Shown one piece after another: positions 15,588 to 25,285 of a stretch of 64,000 nt of DNA (its first letter is position 1; each line of letters begins with the position of its first letter). Location: the NCBI RefSeq assembly GCF_947495275.1, contig NZ_CANLYL010000002.1, positions 372,001 to 436,000 on the forward strand. The letters are read 5' to 3'. The stretch comes from an uncultured Roseobacter sp. Lineage in GTDB: Bacteria; Pseudomonadota; Alphaproteobacteria; Rhodobacterales; Rhodobacteraceae. Below the pieces are notes generated by a model. The model saw only the letters and a program-made list of their open reading frames with translations. It searched no databases and had not been told where the DNA came from. Both the position numbers and the translations under genes were made by a program.

Positions 15588-16805
15588 TCAATCCAGACGC
15601 AGCTTGAATAGCGCGTAGATCAGCAGTAACGCGCATGCCGCCCCAGCAAACAGGAATGTGGCACGAAGCGCTATTTCGCGGCCGAATTCATGTTCCAGCA
15701 TCGACACCAGCAGACCGCCCGCCAAGGCACCCAGCGGCATCGATCCCCACCCAAAGAAACGGTAGATGCTATTGACCCGACCGAGCAGATTAGCCGGGAT
15801 GCGTCTTTGTCGCCAAGACACCGTGATCACATTCCAGAGCATCGCCGCCGCCATCACAAAGAACAAGGCGATGGCCATTGCCATTCCGGAATGACTCAAA
15901 CCGATCGCCGCATAGCCAACGCCCCAGGTGGCAATTGAAAGATACAGGCAAGGCTGTGTTCCCAGCATTGCGATGAACCGGGGCGCCAGCAGGCTTCCCG
16001 TGATGGCCCCGACTGCGGCGACGGACAGGATCATGCCATAGGAAGAGGCGGATATGACCAAAACGTCCTGAGCAAACAGAACCTGAATGGTGATCGTTGC
16101 CGTGGCGATGAAATTTGCGATCCCCAACACAACCGCAAGCCGCAACAATAGGGGATCGCTTCGCATGAATGCGATCCCTTCCATCAGCGCTTTACGGAAA
16201 CTTGTCTGAACACGGGCACGTGGTTTGAGGGAAATCATCCACACCAACCCGGCGGCCAAAACCAGTAACGCGGCATCAAGGCCAAAGGGGATACCAATGC
16301 CGGCGGCGATCAATATACCCGCCAAGGGTGGCCCAATAAACTGACCGGTCAGCTGTTCACTGCTCCAGAGTTGGCCATTGGCAACCTCCAGGTCTTTGGA
16401 GTCCACGATGGACGGCAACATTGTCTGAGCGGCATTGTCTCTGAGGACCTCCGCAGAACCCAGTAAGAAAGCCAGCCCTGCCAACACCCAGACCGCACCC
16501 TCCACATGGTCATTCATGGCCAACATAAGGATTGCCAATACAATCGCCGCACGCAGAAGGTCGGCGCGGGCGATTAGTTTTTTGTGATCTGCGTTGTCGA
16601 TCACCACACCTGCGGGTATGGCAAAAAGTAACCATGGTAGCCGACCCGCTGCCGCCACGGCGCCGATGGCCACGGGGTTTTGAGACATCAAAGTGGCAAG
16701 CCAGGGCAATGCGAGCAAGACGAGGCCGTCGCCAAGGTTGGTCAACGTGCCTGCGCCAAATAGAAGGCGGTAGTTTCTGTTTCTGATCAGAAGCGGCGCT
16801 GCCAT
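15588..16805 (-). CDS. Major facilitator superfamily exporter
   Basis: 405 residues from ATG 16805, chosen because GAGG lies 6–9 bases upstream; a start at 16844 would add 13 polar residues. About twelve membrane helices. The N-terminal NRNYRLLFGAGTLTNLGDGLVLLALPWLA and RADLLRAAIV in the loop after helix 2–3 are typical of the EntS/macrolide-efflux type of drug exporters. The substrate is unknown. It stands alone, with 185 bases before the giant gene's end (16845–17029: nothing recognised). Confidence 0.82.
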   Translation of the reverse strand: MAAPLLIRNRNYRLLFGAGTLTNLGDGLVLLALPWLATLMSQNPVAIGAVAAAGRLPWLLFAIPAGVVIDNADHKKLIARADLLRAAIVLAILMLAMNDHVEGAVWVLAGLAFLLGSAEVLRDNAAQTMLPSIVDSKDLEVANGQLWSSEQLTGQFIGPPLAGILIAAGIGIPFGLDAALLVLAAGLVWMISLKPRARVQTSFRKALMEGIAFMRSDPLLLRLAVVLGIANFIATATITIQVLFAQDVLVISASSYGMILSVAAVGAITGSLLAPRFIAMLGTQPCLYLSIATWGVGYAAIGLSHSGMAMAIALFFVMAAAMLWNVITVSWRQRRIPANLLGRVNSIYRFFGWGSMPLGALAGGLLVSMLEHEFGREIALRATFLFAGAACALLLIYALFKLRLD

Positions 16806-17029
16806 ATTGACCTCATTCTCATCTGCAAGGGTAGAGCGTCGCACGGCAGTGCGGTCACTGCAAGCCAGCAGACACTAGATGAAGCAAAACGCTAATCAGC
16901 CGAACCAGGCCGTTTGATTGAAAGGCAAAATGGGGCGAACACGCTGAAGCATGCAGGTGATCAGGTTTGCCGAGACGTCGTAAAGCTGGACGAATGTGAA
17001 CAGCGCCCCCGTGACGCTGTTCGCATCAT

Positions 17030-20000
17030 CTATCCTTGTGGACTGAGGCAATGGCTTGAGGCCGTGTTATTACCCTCGTTGCCCTCTGACACGGTATCTT
17101 GAACATCGACCGTGATGGTGTAACTGCAGTTCGACCCGTTTGCATAACAAGAGGATGGTATGGGTACCGTGCGTATGACGGAGCCCCCAATTCCGAGTGC
17201 GGGAACATTGACCGGCCCGCTCAAGACACCTTCGAAGTCGACCTCCAACTGACTTGCATTTGCATTTGATCCGCCAGCGTTGCGGACCTGAATGCGCAAA
17301 TTCTGCGAGGGTCCCGGAGTGGGTCGCCGTGCGCAATAGCCGCTACCCGGCAGGCCCTCGATGGTGGTTTGCTGAGCGGGCAAGGGAAAGAGGTCCGGTT
17401 GCAAGGCGGGATCGCAAGCGCAACGGGTTATGCCATCACCGTCCAGATCCATGCAGAACTGGCCTCGCTGGCACTGTGACGTTGTCTCACAGGTTTGGTT
17501 GGACGAAACACATTCGCCTCCTGGGTCGCTGCCCGGATCACCTCCAGGATCGCCACCCGGATCGCCGTCGCCGCCGGGATCGGGGCGAGGACAGTCATCA
17601 GGATCTGAACATTCATCGGGAACGCCGTTGTCGGGCTGCTCGGGCGTCCACCCCCCACCTGTTCCCGCACCACAACCGGTGCGCCAAATTTCATCGTCAG
17701 AAAATGTCCCGCCGCGAAAATAGGGCGCTTCCTCAATGTGTCTGCGACTGTCGGCAAATAACCAACGACCCATGTCACCCGGCACATTGGGATCAGCTGG
17801 GCGATTGACAAAAAGCCATCCGTTTTGTGCGCAGGCGTAAAAAAGATACGGGCCACGCGGGTCCGCATCCTCGTTGGCGGCATCAGGCTCAAGGCGATTG
17901 AAGGTGAAATCCGGCTCAACCGCTTTGACATCAATCAAGGGCAATCTGTTCATGAAACCATTGCTCATGTAGCGCAGATGGATTTCCGTAAGGGGAATAT
18001 TTTCTCCTGCGGTGTCCGCTATCGAGATGATCCCCTGAACCGTTCCCTCATTTCTATGGCGCATGTTCTCGTAAATCGCGCCGTAATACTGGCTCAGCCT
18101 GATCCGCTCTCCGGAGACGGCCATGCGGTAGCGATAGTGCTTGAAATTGCCGAATATCGTGTCGGTGTAGCGGAACGAGAAATTGCTTTTGGGGTTGTGA
18201 TCCCTGACCCGCTGGACAAGCGCGTCCAATGATCGGAAAGATCTGCCGGGGACGATTTCCCAAAACCCCCGTGAAACCTTCTTGGACCATAGACCAATCG
18301 CCTTTTTTCGAATGCGTGCGGTGACCACGTAAAGCGGTTCCTGTCCGTTGTCGCGCATCAGGTCACGCAGGTCATATACGCGGAAAGAGGCCGAACCGAT
18401 GCTGAAATCCGAGCGTGGCACGGAGTCCGCCTCCCACGCCGCAGGAATGTCCTGAGGGAAATCGAGGTCCTTTTTGGAAAACGGTGCAAGATAAGTATCG
18501 AGCAGGCTGAGGATGTTTGGCGCAAGGTTAAGAATCTTGTCCCAAAATCCTGATTCTACATCAAACCATTCAAGGTCGTCCGGAATGTTGTCTTGTCTGT
18601 GGACCTGATATCCATAGCTGAAATTCTTGTAGGTCGCGATATTGGCGGATTTGTAGAACCTGCGGACATCGCCACGCATCATTGGCATGTTTTCCATTGC
18701 GGTCTTGAGGTTGAAGCTCGCATCGGGCTGCTCCCAAGTGCCGAAGGGTGCATAGAAAAGGGCTTCATCGGTATCGCCGTCACCATCCTGATCTAGGGTG
18801 TCCGGGTGGGTCGGCACCGACGTCAAAACGCTATAGGGTTTTGACAGATAGTCGTATTGTTCGACCGCCTTATTGCCGCCATTGCAGGTCGAAATGGCGG
18901 GCGGGAAAGGGTTGGTGGGGATGCCATAGGGGCGATCTTCGCCACCCGAGAAGAAGTCATTGAACAACCGGTCATAGAGCGGATTGTAGATGCCGCCGGC
19001 GACATTGATGAAACCGGGTCCTGCGAAGTAGAATTCGGGCACCCGTTCATTGTTGCCGATGGAATCAAACGGTTGATCGGACGTGAAATAGCCCGGTGTG
19101 ACAATGCCGCCGAAGGGTCTGATCGGATAGTGATCGCTTTCGTATTGCGACGTCATCCGCGCGAAATAGCCATCCTGTTTATCGAGCAGAAAATCGTGAA
19201 TCGCGCGTGGCAGCTCGTAGTTTGAAAAGAGCAGGAACAGGTTGGTGGCCAGTAGGGGGCCGGGCCTGTCATCGCTGAGTTCCTCAACTGTGGCGGGTAT
19301 ACCTTCGGCAATCGAATCGAGAATTTCGGGATTGGCTGATTTTCCATCTTCGATTGCGGGTTTGTCACTGCCGGGTATTCCCTCGATGCCGCTGTCCCGC
19401 TTCCAGGTATAGAACCGCCAGGGGCAGCTTTCGACGATACCGGGGCCTGTCTGTGCGTCCGCGGCGAAACAGCTTTGCGGGTCATTGCGAAACTGCCGAA
19501 AGCCGAAGGGGCTGTCATTCCATTTGTAGGCACCTGACAGCCAGCCAAAGGCTTGTCCGGCGGCGTCCCGATTGTAGAGGCTGAGTTCATCGACGTATTG
19601 GCAATTGCGCCGTTGCGGCGAAAACCGCCGACCCTCCAGAGATTGGAATGCGAATTTTGTGGCCGCGAAATGCAGGGCATTCTGGGCCTCGGTACGGATC
19701 AGGTCATCCTGAGCATATGAAGCGAGGGCAATGAGGGCTCCGATCGTGTAGCCGTGATAGGGCCGCGCGTTGGTCTCAAAAAACCCGTTGTGCATGACGC
19801 GGGCGATGACATCGCGCAGTTTTTCTTGCAACGGAGTGCCTTCGGTTGCGAACCAATCGATCGGGTCCACACCGGGTGGCGCGATATCGTCCAGATCTTC
19901 GGGCGCCCCGCGTTTGCCAGAAGACAGCCACTGATTGATCAGGTAATAGTGGGCCAGTGTCATCAGCACGTGGTTCTCGGTTTCGGCCAAGGCAAAATCG

Positions 20001-21025
20001 ATATGGGTGGCTTTCAGAGAAATGCTCTGCCCGTACCAAAGTTCTCTTTCGAAGTGCTGACCGGAAAAGGGAACCGCGCTGCCAGCCCATGTTGCCGGTG
20101 TCAGATATCCGATCAACGGCCCGGTGCCAAAAGTGTCCTTATAGATCAGCCGTTCGACGCTTTGCGTGGTCAGAAGGTCAGGGCGATCCTGAAAGATGTG
20201 CAGAAAATGGGTGATCAGCGAAAGGATGAAGTCGTAGTCAGCCGGAACGCAGCCTTCATCAATGTTTTCATGCGTGCCCGCATCTGCAAAAACTGAGATG
20301 CCTGCATCCTGGATCCAGATATTGACATCGTCGCGCATCATCTGGGCACGCAGGTTCAGGTTCGGTTCCTGAGCATAGGCTTGCGGCAATTCCCAAATCC
20401 AACTGTCGCCAAACGTCGCGGCGTCCACCCGGTCAACCGGCATGGAAGACGCGATGAGGAGTGCTGTCATGCGCGGGAAAGCGGACCGGAGACTTTTTTC
20501 AAAGTCCTCGAAGGGCACTTCTTTGCAATCTTCGGAAATGCCGGAGACATCGCCATCCCAATAGTCCCCAAAAAAGAGCTTTCGCCGAATGTCATCAATC
20601 TCTGGTTGCTGGGCCAATGCCGTTGAACATTCCAGTCCGGGGGGGGTGAATTCCGGCAGGGCACCATCCGTCAAACAGGCCACAACAATTGCTCTGGTCA
20701 ATGCGCGAATGGCGGGTTCATCCGATACGTAGACAAAAGGCAGGTTTGCGGGTTCGGTACGTACCTGCCTTGGATCAATGAAGTGATTCAGCGCATGCTG
20801 TACCCCTTTAATTTGGCGACAAGGCAGTGTCGCGCGCGCCGTATCCGTATTGGTTGGCATTTGTGAGGGCGTGCGGCAACCTGCGGCGCTCAACCCTGCC
20901 AGATCAATCATCGGGCCGGGGCCAAGGGCGACCTCGTCGGCGGGCTGCGCGTCTCCGGTATGGCCGATGGCCGAGAGAAAAATCGAAAGAACAAAAATGC
21001 GGAAAGTCAGGTGAAAAAGTTTCAT
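17030..21025 (-). CDS. Giant secreted protein with C-terminal CARDB-like domain
   Basis: 1331 residues from ATG 21025, chosen for its signal peptide (MKLFHLTFRIFVLSIFLSAIG, cleavage near GDA about residue 26). The first about 1100 residues are unrecognised; the 400–560 region is helix-rich and aromatic and could be an α/α-toroid. Then come a Gly-Asp-Pro linker of DPGG repeats (about 1165–1190), a cysteine-rich segment with calcium-loop residues DLDGDGIT (about 1205–1215), and an adhesion-type CARDB domain (about 1235–1331: LRIQVRNAGGSNANAS…VDVQDTVSEGNEGNN). A second DxDGDGDTDE loop lies mid-protein. Probably surface or extracellular, and a possible type II secretion cargo. Confidence 0.7.
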   Translation of the reverse strand: MKLFHLTFRIFVLSIFLSAIGHTGDAQPADEVALGPGPMIDLAGLSAAGCRTPSQMPTNTDTARATLPCRQIKGVQHALNHFIDPRQVRTEPANLPFVYVSDEPAIRALTRAIVVACLTDGALPEFTPPGLECSTALAQQPEIDDIRRKLFFGDYWDGDVSGISEDCKEVPFEDFEKSLRSAFPRMTALLIASSMPVDRVDAATFGDSWIWELPQAYAQEPNLNLRAQMMRDDVNIWIQDAGISVFADAGTHENIDEGCVPADYDFILSLITHFLHIFQDRPDLLTTQSVERLIYKDTFGTGPLIGYLTPATWAGSAVPFSGQHFERELWYGQSISLKATHIDFALAETENHVLMTLAHYYLINQWLSSGKRGAPEDLDDIAPPGVDPIDWFATEGTPLQEKLRDVIARVMHNGFFETNARPYHGYTIGALIALASYAQDDLIRTEAQNALHFAATKFAFQSLEGRRFSPQRRNCQYVDELSLYNRDAAGQAFGWLSGAYKWNDSPFGFRQFRNDPQSCFAADAQTGPGIVESCPWRFYTWKRDSGIEGIPGSDKPAIEDGKSANPEILDSIAEGIPATVEELSDDRPGPLLATNLFLLFSNYELPRAIHDFLLDKQDGYFARMTSQYESDHYPIRPFGGIVTPGYFTSDQPFDSIGNNERVPEFYFAGPGFINVAGGIYNPLYDRLFNDFFSGGEDRPYGIPTNPFPPAISTCNGGNKAVEQYDYLSKPYSVLTSVPTHPDTLDQDGDGDTDEALFYAPFGTWEQPDASFNLKTAMENMPMMRGDVRRFYKSANIATYKNFSYGYQVHRQDNIPDDLEWFDVESGFWDKILNLAPNILSLLDTYLAPFSKKDLDFPQDIPAAWEADSVPRSDFSIGSASFRVYDLRDLMRDNGQEPLYVVTARIRKKAIGLWSKKVSRGFWEIVPGRSFRSLDALVQRVRDHNPKSNFSFRYTDTIFGNFKHYRYRMAVSGERIRLSQYYGAIYENMRHRNEGTVQGIISIADTAGENIPLTEIHLRYMSNGFMNRLPLIDVKAVEPDFTFNRLEPDAANEDADPRGPYLFYACAQNGWLFVNRPADPNVPGDMGRWLFADSRRHIEEAPYFRGGTFSDDEIWRTGCGAGTGGGWTPEQPDNGVPDECSDPDDCPRPDPGGDGDPGGDPGGDPGSDPGGECVSSNQTCETTSQCQRGQFCMDLDGDGITRCACDPALQPDLFPLPAQQTTIEGLPGSGYCARRPTPGPSQNLRIQVRNAGGSNANASQLEVDFEGVLSGPVNVPALGIGGSVIRTVPIPSSCYANGSNCSYTITVDVQDTVSEGNEGNNTASSHCLSPQG

Positions 21026-21297
21026 CGCAATATCCAATCCAAATACCGCTGCGATAAAAAAGGGTCGGAAAATAATGACCCGGAAAGCTTCAGCGGGCGG
21101 TCTTAGGGTAAATCTATTCGCGGATTCGAGCAATTGAGGTGGAGAATCCAGGGGTTCAGCGGCGGGAAGTCGCTCTCTGCGAAAACCATGAAATCCCAAT
21201 TGTGTCGGACATCTGGTGTTTCGGTTTGACCAAATGATCAAAAGTAATCACAGTGTCACGGCATCCTAATCAGGACTCTTCAACAGGGACGGGAACT
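21026..21297. promoter_or_regulatory. Divergent region between giant protein and potD-like gene
   Basis: 272 bp between two divergent starts. It must carry both promoters. I see no clear palindrome or named motif. AACAGGGACGGGAACT just before the potD-like ATG at 21298 supplies its ribosome site. Confidence 0.35.
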
Positions 21298-22368
21298 ATG
21301 AAAAAACAAACCCTTACAATTTCAACTGCGGTCACTTTTGCCCTTATGGGTGTCGCGACATCGACGTCAGCCGACACGCTCCGGCTTTTGACATGGGGTG
21401 GCTATGCACCCGAAGAGGTTGTCGCGAAATTCGAAGCGGAGACCGGACATACAGTCGAGGTGACCAAATCCAACAATGAGGAAATGATCGCCAAACTACG
21501 CGCGACAGGTGGCGGTGGGTTCGATCTGGCGCAGCCAAGCCAGGACCGTATTGCCGGGCCGCAACAGGAATTTGGCATCTATAAGCCGATCGATTTATCC
21601 AAAATTGACGCAGCGCAGTTCATTCCGTCCATGATGGAAGCGACTAAGCTCAACACAACCGTTGACGGCGCGGTCTACGCGGTGCCGCACGTTTGGGGCA
21701 CAAGCGGCTTGGTTGTCGATACGAAGAACGCGGGCACGGTCAAAGACTATACGGATCTTTGCAGCGGTGATGTGGCGGGCAAAGTATCTTATCGCCTGAA
21801 ACGCCCGACCCTGATTGGGTTCGCATATGCGATGGGTCTTGATCCCTTTGCGGCTTACGGTGACGAAGCAGCCTATTCCGATATCATGTCGCAGGTCGAA
21901 GCCAAGCTTATTGAGTGCAAGGCAGGCGTGAAAACCTACTGGGGCGGCGGCGACGAGTTGATGGGTCTGATGCGGTCCGGCGAAGTGGTGGCATCAATGG
22001 CCTGGGACACGGGCGGCTGGAAGCTGAACGCCGACAATCCTGACATCACATTTGTGGCTCCTGCATCTGGTGCGCTTGGCTGGGTGGACACATTCGTGCT
22101 GCCCGCAAAGGGAAAGGCGGATGACGCGGCTTATGCCTGGATCAATTTCGTGATGCAGCCGGAGGTGGCTGCGATGATAACGGCGGCCGCGGGTAATTTC
22201 ACTGCCGCCCAAGGGGCTGACGCCTTTGCTGCTGATGATCTGAAAGCACGCTATCAGGCGAGCTTCCCGCCAGAAGCCATCGACAACATCAAGTGGTATC
22301 CGCCGGTTCCCGCTGGCCTTGAAGCCATCGAGGGCGGTGTTCTGGACCGCGTAAAAGCGGCCAACTGA
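21298..22368 (+). CDS. Polyamine-type ABC transporter, periplasmic binding protein
   Basis: 356 residues from ATG 21298, giving a clean Sec signal peptide (cleavage near TSAD, residue 26). PotD/PotF-like hallmarks: LRLLTWGGYAPEEVVAKFEAETG at the mature start, DLAQPSQDRI, VWGTSGLVVDTKN and WDTGGWKLN. It is followed by ATPase and two permeases in one operon. Ligand could be spermidine, putrescine or a related compound; the family also includes other amine or small-acid binders, so no gene name is given. Confidence 0.88.
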   Translation: MKKQTLTISTAVTFALMGVATSTSADTLRLLTWGGYAPEEVVAKFEAETGHTVEVTKSNNEEMIAKLRATGGGGFDLAQPSQDRIAGPQQEFGIYKPIDLSKIDAAQFIPSMMEATKLNTTVDGAVYAVPHVWGTSGLVVDTKNAGTVKDYTDLCSGDVAGKVSYRLKRPTLIGFAYAMGLDPFAAYGDEAAYSDIMSQVEAKLIECKAGVKTYWGGGDELMGLMRSGEVVASMAWDTGGWKLNADNPDITFVAPASGALGWVDTFVLPAKGKADDAAYAWINFVMQPEVAAMITAAAGNFTAAQGADAFAADDLKARYQASFPPEAIDNIKWYPPVPAGLEAIEGGVLDRVKAAN

Positions 22369-22432
22369 ACCAACCATTTCAAGTCAGGCGCCCGCCGGAA
22401 CGCGGGCGCCGCTATCCTTACAGTGATCTCCT

Positions 22433-23533
22433 ATGACCCCAGACCTTGAATGCACCAACCTGACAAAGAGGTTTGGTTCCACGACTGCTGTTGAAGATGT
22501 TTCATTCGAGGTGCCGCAGGGATCGTTCTTTTCGATCCTGGGGCCATCAGGATGCGGCAAGACAACGATCATGCGCATGATCGCCGGGTTCCTGGAACCT
22601 TCCGGGGGAGATATCCGCATCAAAGGCAGGTCTGTGCTGGACGTGCCGCCAAACAAGCGCCCGGTGAATATGGTGTTCCAGCATCTGGCGCTTTTCCCGA
22701 TGATGAACATTGCCGACAACATCGGATACGGGCTGCGGCGCGCGGGCTTGTCGAAAACTGAAATCGACAGGAAGGTCGGCGAGGGGCTGGAGCGGATCGG
22801 TCTGCCGGGGATTGGCGCACGCAAGGTCAATGAGCTCTCGGGTGGCCAGAAACAGAGGGTCGCCATCGCACGGTGCATGGTGCTGGAACCGGATGTGCTG
22901 CTCTTGGATGAACCGCTTGGCGCGCTCGATCTGAAACTGCGCGAGCGCATGAAGGTTGAGTTGAAAGCGTTGCAGGCCGCCTTTGATACGACATTTGTGT
23001 ATATCACCCACGACCAGTCAGAAGCGCTGGTGATGTCCGACAACATCGCGGTGATGAACGAAGGCCGTTTCGAGCAGATGGGCACGGGGCGTGATCTTTA
23101 TTACCGACCGGATACCGCCTTTGTGGCGGGGTTTGTGGGTGACACGAACCGTTGGCGTGGACGTATCGAGAAACAGGAAGGCGCGCAGATCGCGTTGCGC
23201 ACCAACAGCGGCATGGTTTTGCGCGGCGCGACGCACGGCAGGCACATGACAGCGGGCGACCCTGCGGATATCTTCGTGCGCCCCGAAGCCATCCGGATTG
23301 CGCACCACAAGAATGACCTGCAACATTTCGACAATCGGATTTCGGGCAAGGTCACGTCGCTGCTCTTTAACGGGGCTGCCAGCCGGGTTCTGGTGGGCAC
23401 GTCGGAAGGCAGGGAAGAAATCGAGGTTAACCTGCCGCAATCGGGCGAATTCGCGGCACTGAGCAAGGGGGCGGATGTCCACATTGGCTGGGCCAGCGAT
23501 CAGGGCAATTGTTTTGCCGCCCGAGGCGCTTGA
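22433..23533 (+). CDS. Polyamine-type ABC transporter ATP-binding protein
   Basis: 366 residues. Walker A GPSGCGKTT with Lys43, Q-loop, signature LSGGQKQRVAIARCM, Walker B VLLLDEPLGALD, H-loop YITHDQSEAL, then a TOBE domain (about 280–366; FVRPEAIRI). PotA-type length and order. It ends directly against the next gene (stop 23531–23533, ATG 23534). Confidence 0.92.
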   Translation: MTPDLECTNLTKRFGSTTAVEDVSFEVPQGSFFSILGPSGCGKTTIMRMIAGFLEPSGGDIRIKGRSVLDVPPNKRPVNMVFQHLALFPMMNIADNIGYGLRRAGLSKTEIDRKVGEGLERIGLPGIGARKVNELSGGQKQRVAIARCMVLEPDVLLLDEPLGALDLKLRERMKVELKALQAAFDTTFVYITHDQSEALVMSDNIAVMNEGRFEQMGTGRDLYYRPDTAFVAGFVGDTNRWRGRIEKQEGAQIALRTNSGMVLRGATHGRHMTAGDPADIFVRPEAIRIAHHKNDLQHFDNRISGKVTSLLFNGAASRVLVGTSEGREEIEVNLPQSGEFAALSKGADVHIGWASDQGNCFAARGA

Positions 23534-24391
23534 ATGCGCGATCAGGCAAAACTGGGGCTGGCGCTTTTGCTGACACCGCTGCTGTTGTGGCTGTCGCTGC
23601 TCATTTTCATCCCGCACGTGGATGTGTTTCTGGTCTCACTACGGGAGCGTGTGGGTGTCGGGCAATATGAAACGAGCCTGGCCAATTACCTGACGTTTTT
23701 TCGCGAACCGCTTTATCTGTGGACATTTCTGCGCACCGCGGTGATGTCAGTTCTGGCAACGCTGGTGACCCTGGTGATCGCCTTTCCGGTGTCCTACTAC
23801 ATCGCCAAGATGGTCAAGGGGCGGGTGCAATCGGCGCTGTTCTTGCTGTGCCTCGTGCCCTTCTGGGTGTCCGAACTCGTGCGCACTTTCGGCTGGATGA
23901 TCCTGCTGCGCGAAACCGGTGTGTTTTCCAACCTTCTGCAATTTGCGGGCCTCGCTGACGGCCCGGTGGAAATGCTCTATAACGACGGCGCCATCATGGT
24001 CGGGCTAGTCTATACCTCGATGCTGTTCATGGTTGTGCCGCTGGTGACAACGCTGGAAAGCCTGCCGGATGAGGTTGTTGAGGCGGGTTACGATCTGGGT
24101 GGCAGCGGTCTGAGCGTGTTACGCGAAATCATCATCCCGCATGCGATGCCGGGAATCGTATCGGGGTGTATCGTCGTTTTCATGCTGAGCCTCGGGAACT
24201 ATCTGACCCCCACGATGCTGGGTGGCAAGGAGAGCTTATGGTTCACGGAACTGATCTATTCGCAGTTCATCGTTCGGTTTAACTGGGAGTTGGGCGCGGC
24301 TTTCGGGTTCATGCTGCTGATCCTGTCCTCCGCCATTGTCTGGGGCATGCTCAAACTCACGGGCCAGTCGCTCGAAAAGACGATGGGATAA
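23534..24391 (+). CDS. Polyamine-type ABC transporter permease (PotB-like)
   Basis: 285 residues, six predicted membrane helices, BPD_transp_1 fold. The cytoplasmic EAA loop reads EVVEAGYDLGGSGLSVLREIIIPHAMPGI, where the ATPase docks. The MLGGKESLWFTELIYSQF stretch is characteristic of PotB/PotH permeases. It begins immediately after the ATPase gene. Confidence 0.9.
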   Translation: MRDQAKLGLALLLTPLLLWLSLLIFIPHVDVFLVSLRERVGVGQYETSLANYLTFFREPLYLWTFLRTAVMSVLATLVTLVIAFPVSYYIAKMVKGRVQSALFLLCLVPFWVSELVRTFGWMILLRETGVFSNLLQFAGLADGPVEMLYNDGAIMVGLVYTSMLFMVVPLVTTLESLPDEVVEAGYDLGGSGLSVLREIIIPHAMPGIVSGCIVVFMLSLGNYLTPTMLGGKESLWFTELIYSQFIVRFNWELGAAFGFMLLILSSAIVWGMLKLTGQSLEKTMG

Positions 24392-24403
24392 GGAGCTGGC
24401 ACC

Positions 24404-25255
24404 ATGATCCCTTCCATCCCCCAACCGCGTTTTCTAACCGCTGCCTACGCGGCCTATGTCACCATGTTCTTCGTGTTTCTGGCCTTGCCGCTGATTGTCG
24501 TTGCGGTTTTTGCCTTCAATGACAGCCAGTTTCCATCGCTGCCCTGGGAAGGGTTTACCTGGAACTGGTTTTTCGGATCCGAACGCCCGATGATCGGTGT
24601 TTTCCACGAACGATCTATCCTGCGCGCCATCGGCACGTCGGTTTTTGTCGCGGTTGTGGTTTCCGCGCTGTCGGTCTGTGTCGGCACCTCCAATGCCTTT
24701 CTGTTCAACCGATACAGGTTTCGCGGGCAGGGCGTTCTTTATGTTCTGATGCTTTTGCCGCTTGTGATCCCCGGCATCGTGCTGGGCATTTCGATCCTGG
24801 TGTTTTCCAGCCGGGTGGCAAATGGTCTGTGGGACGGATTTTCCGTCGACGTGGAAGCCCTTCGCCCAGGGCTTTGGCTTGTCGTCCTGGGGCAGTTCTC
24901 TTTCATCACGACCATCGCAACACTGGTCATCGGCGCGCGATTGCAGAAGTTTGACCAGACCCTGGAAGAGGCCGCATTGAACCTCGGGGCCGGGCGGCTG
25001 ACAGCCATCCGCACCATCACATTGCCTTATCTTGCCCCCGCCATGATCGGCGCATTCGTGGTTGCATTCCTGATGAGCTTCGAGAATTTCAACACTACTT
25101 TGATGCTCGTCGGTTCAGATGCGCCCCTGACTATCGCCATGTTTGATCGCCTCAAGGAGGGCTCGACGCCCCTGCTAAATGCGGTCTCGCTTTTGCTGAT
25201 GGTTGGATCGTCCTGCCTTGCATTGGTGATGATCGCCTTTCAGAAACGTGGATAG
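24404..25255 (+). CDS. Polyamine-type ABC transporter permease (PotC-like)
   Basis: 283 residues, six membrane helices; FAFNDSQFPSLPWEGFTWNWF matches the first periplasmic loop of PotC/PotI. EAA loop: LEEAALNLGAGRLTAIRTITLPYLAPAM. It starts 12 bases after the PotB-like gene with AAGGAG upstream. Last gene of the transporter operon; a short GGGAAGCTCCC element follows the stop at about 25259–25269. Confidence 0.9.
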   Translation: MIPSIPQPRFLTAAYAAYVTMFFVFLALPLIVVAVFAFNDSQFPSLPWEGFTWNWFFGSERPMIGVFHERSILRAIGTSVFVAVVVSALSVCVGTSNAFLFNRYRFRGQGVLYVLMLLPLVIPGIVLGISILVFSSRVANGLWDGFSVDVEALRPGLWLVVLGQFSFITTIATLVIGARLQKFDQTLEEAALNLGAGRLTAIRTITLPYLAPAMIGAFVVAFLMSFENFNTTLMLVGSDAPLTIAMFDRLKEGSTPLLNAVSLLLMVGSSCLALVMIAFQKRG

Positions 25256-25285
25256 TCGGGAAGCTCCCGTTGGAATCGCACAGTC

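Noticed and set aside
17515-17585. Short tandem repeats that could look like a CRISPR or satellite
   Set aside because: They are codons of the DPGG protein linker in the giant secreted protein; no spacers.
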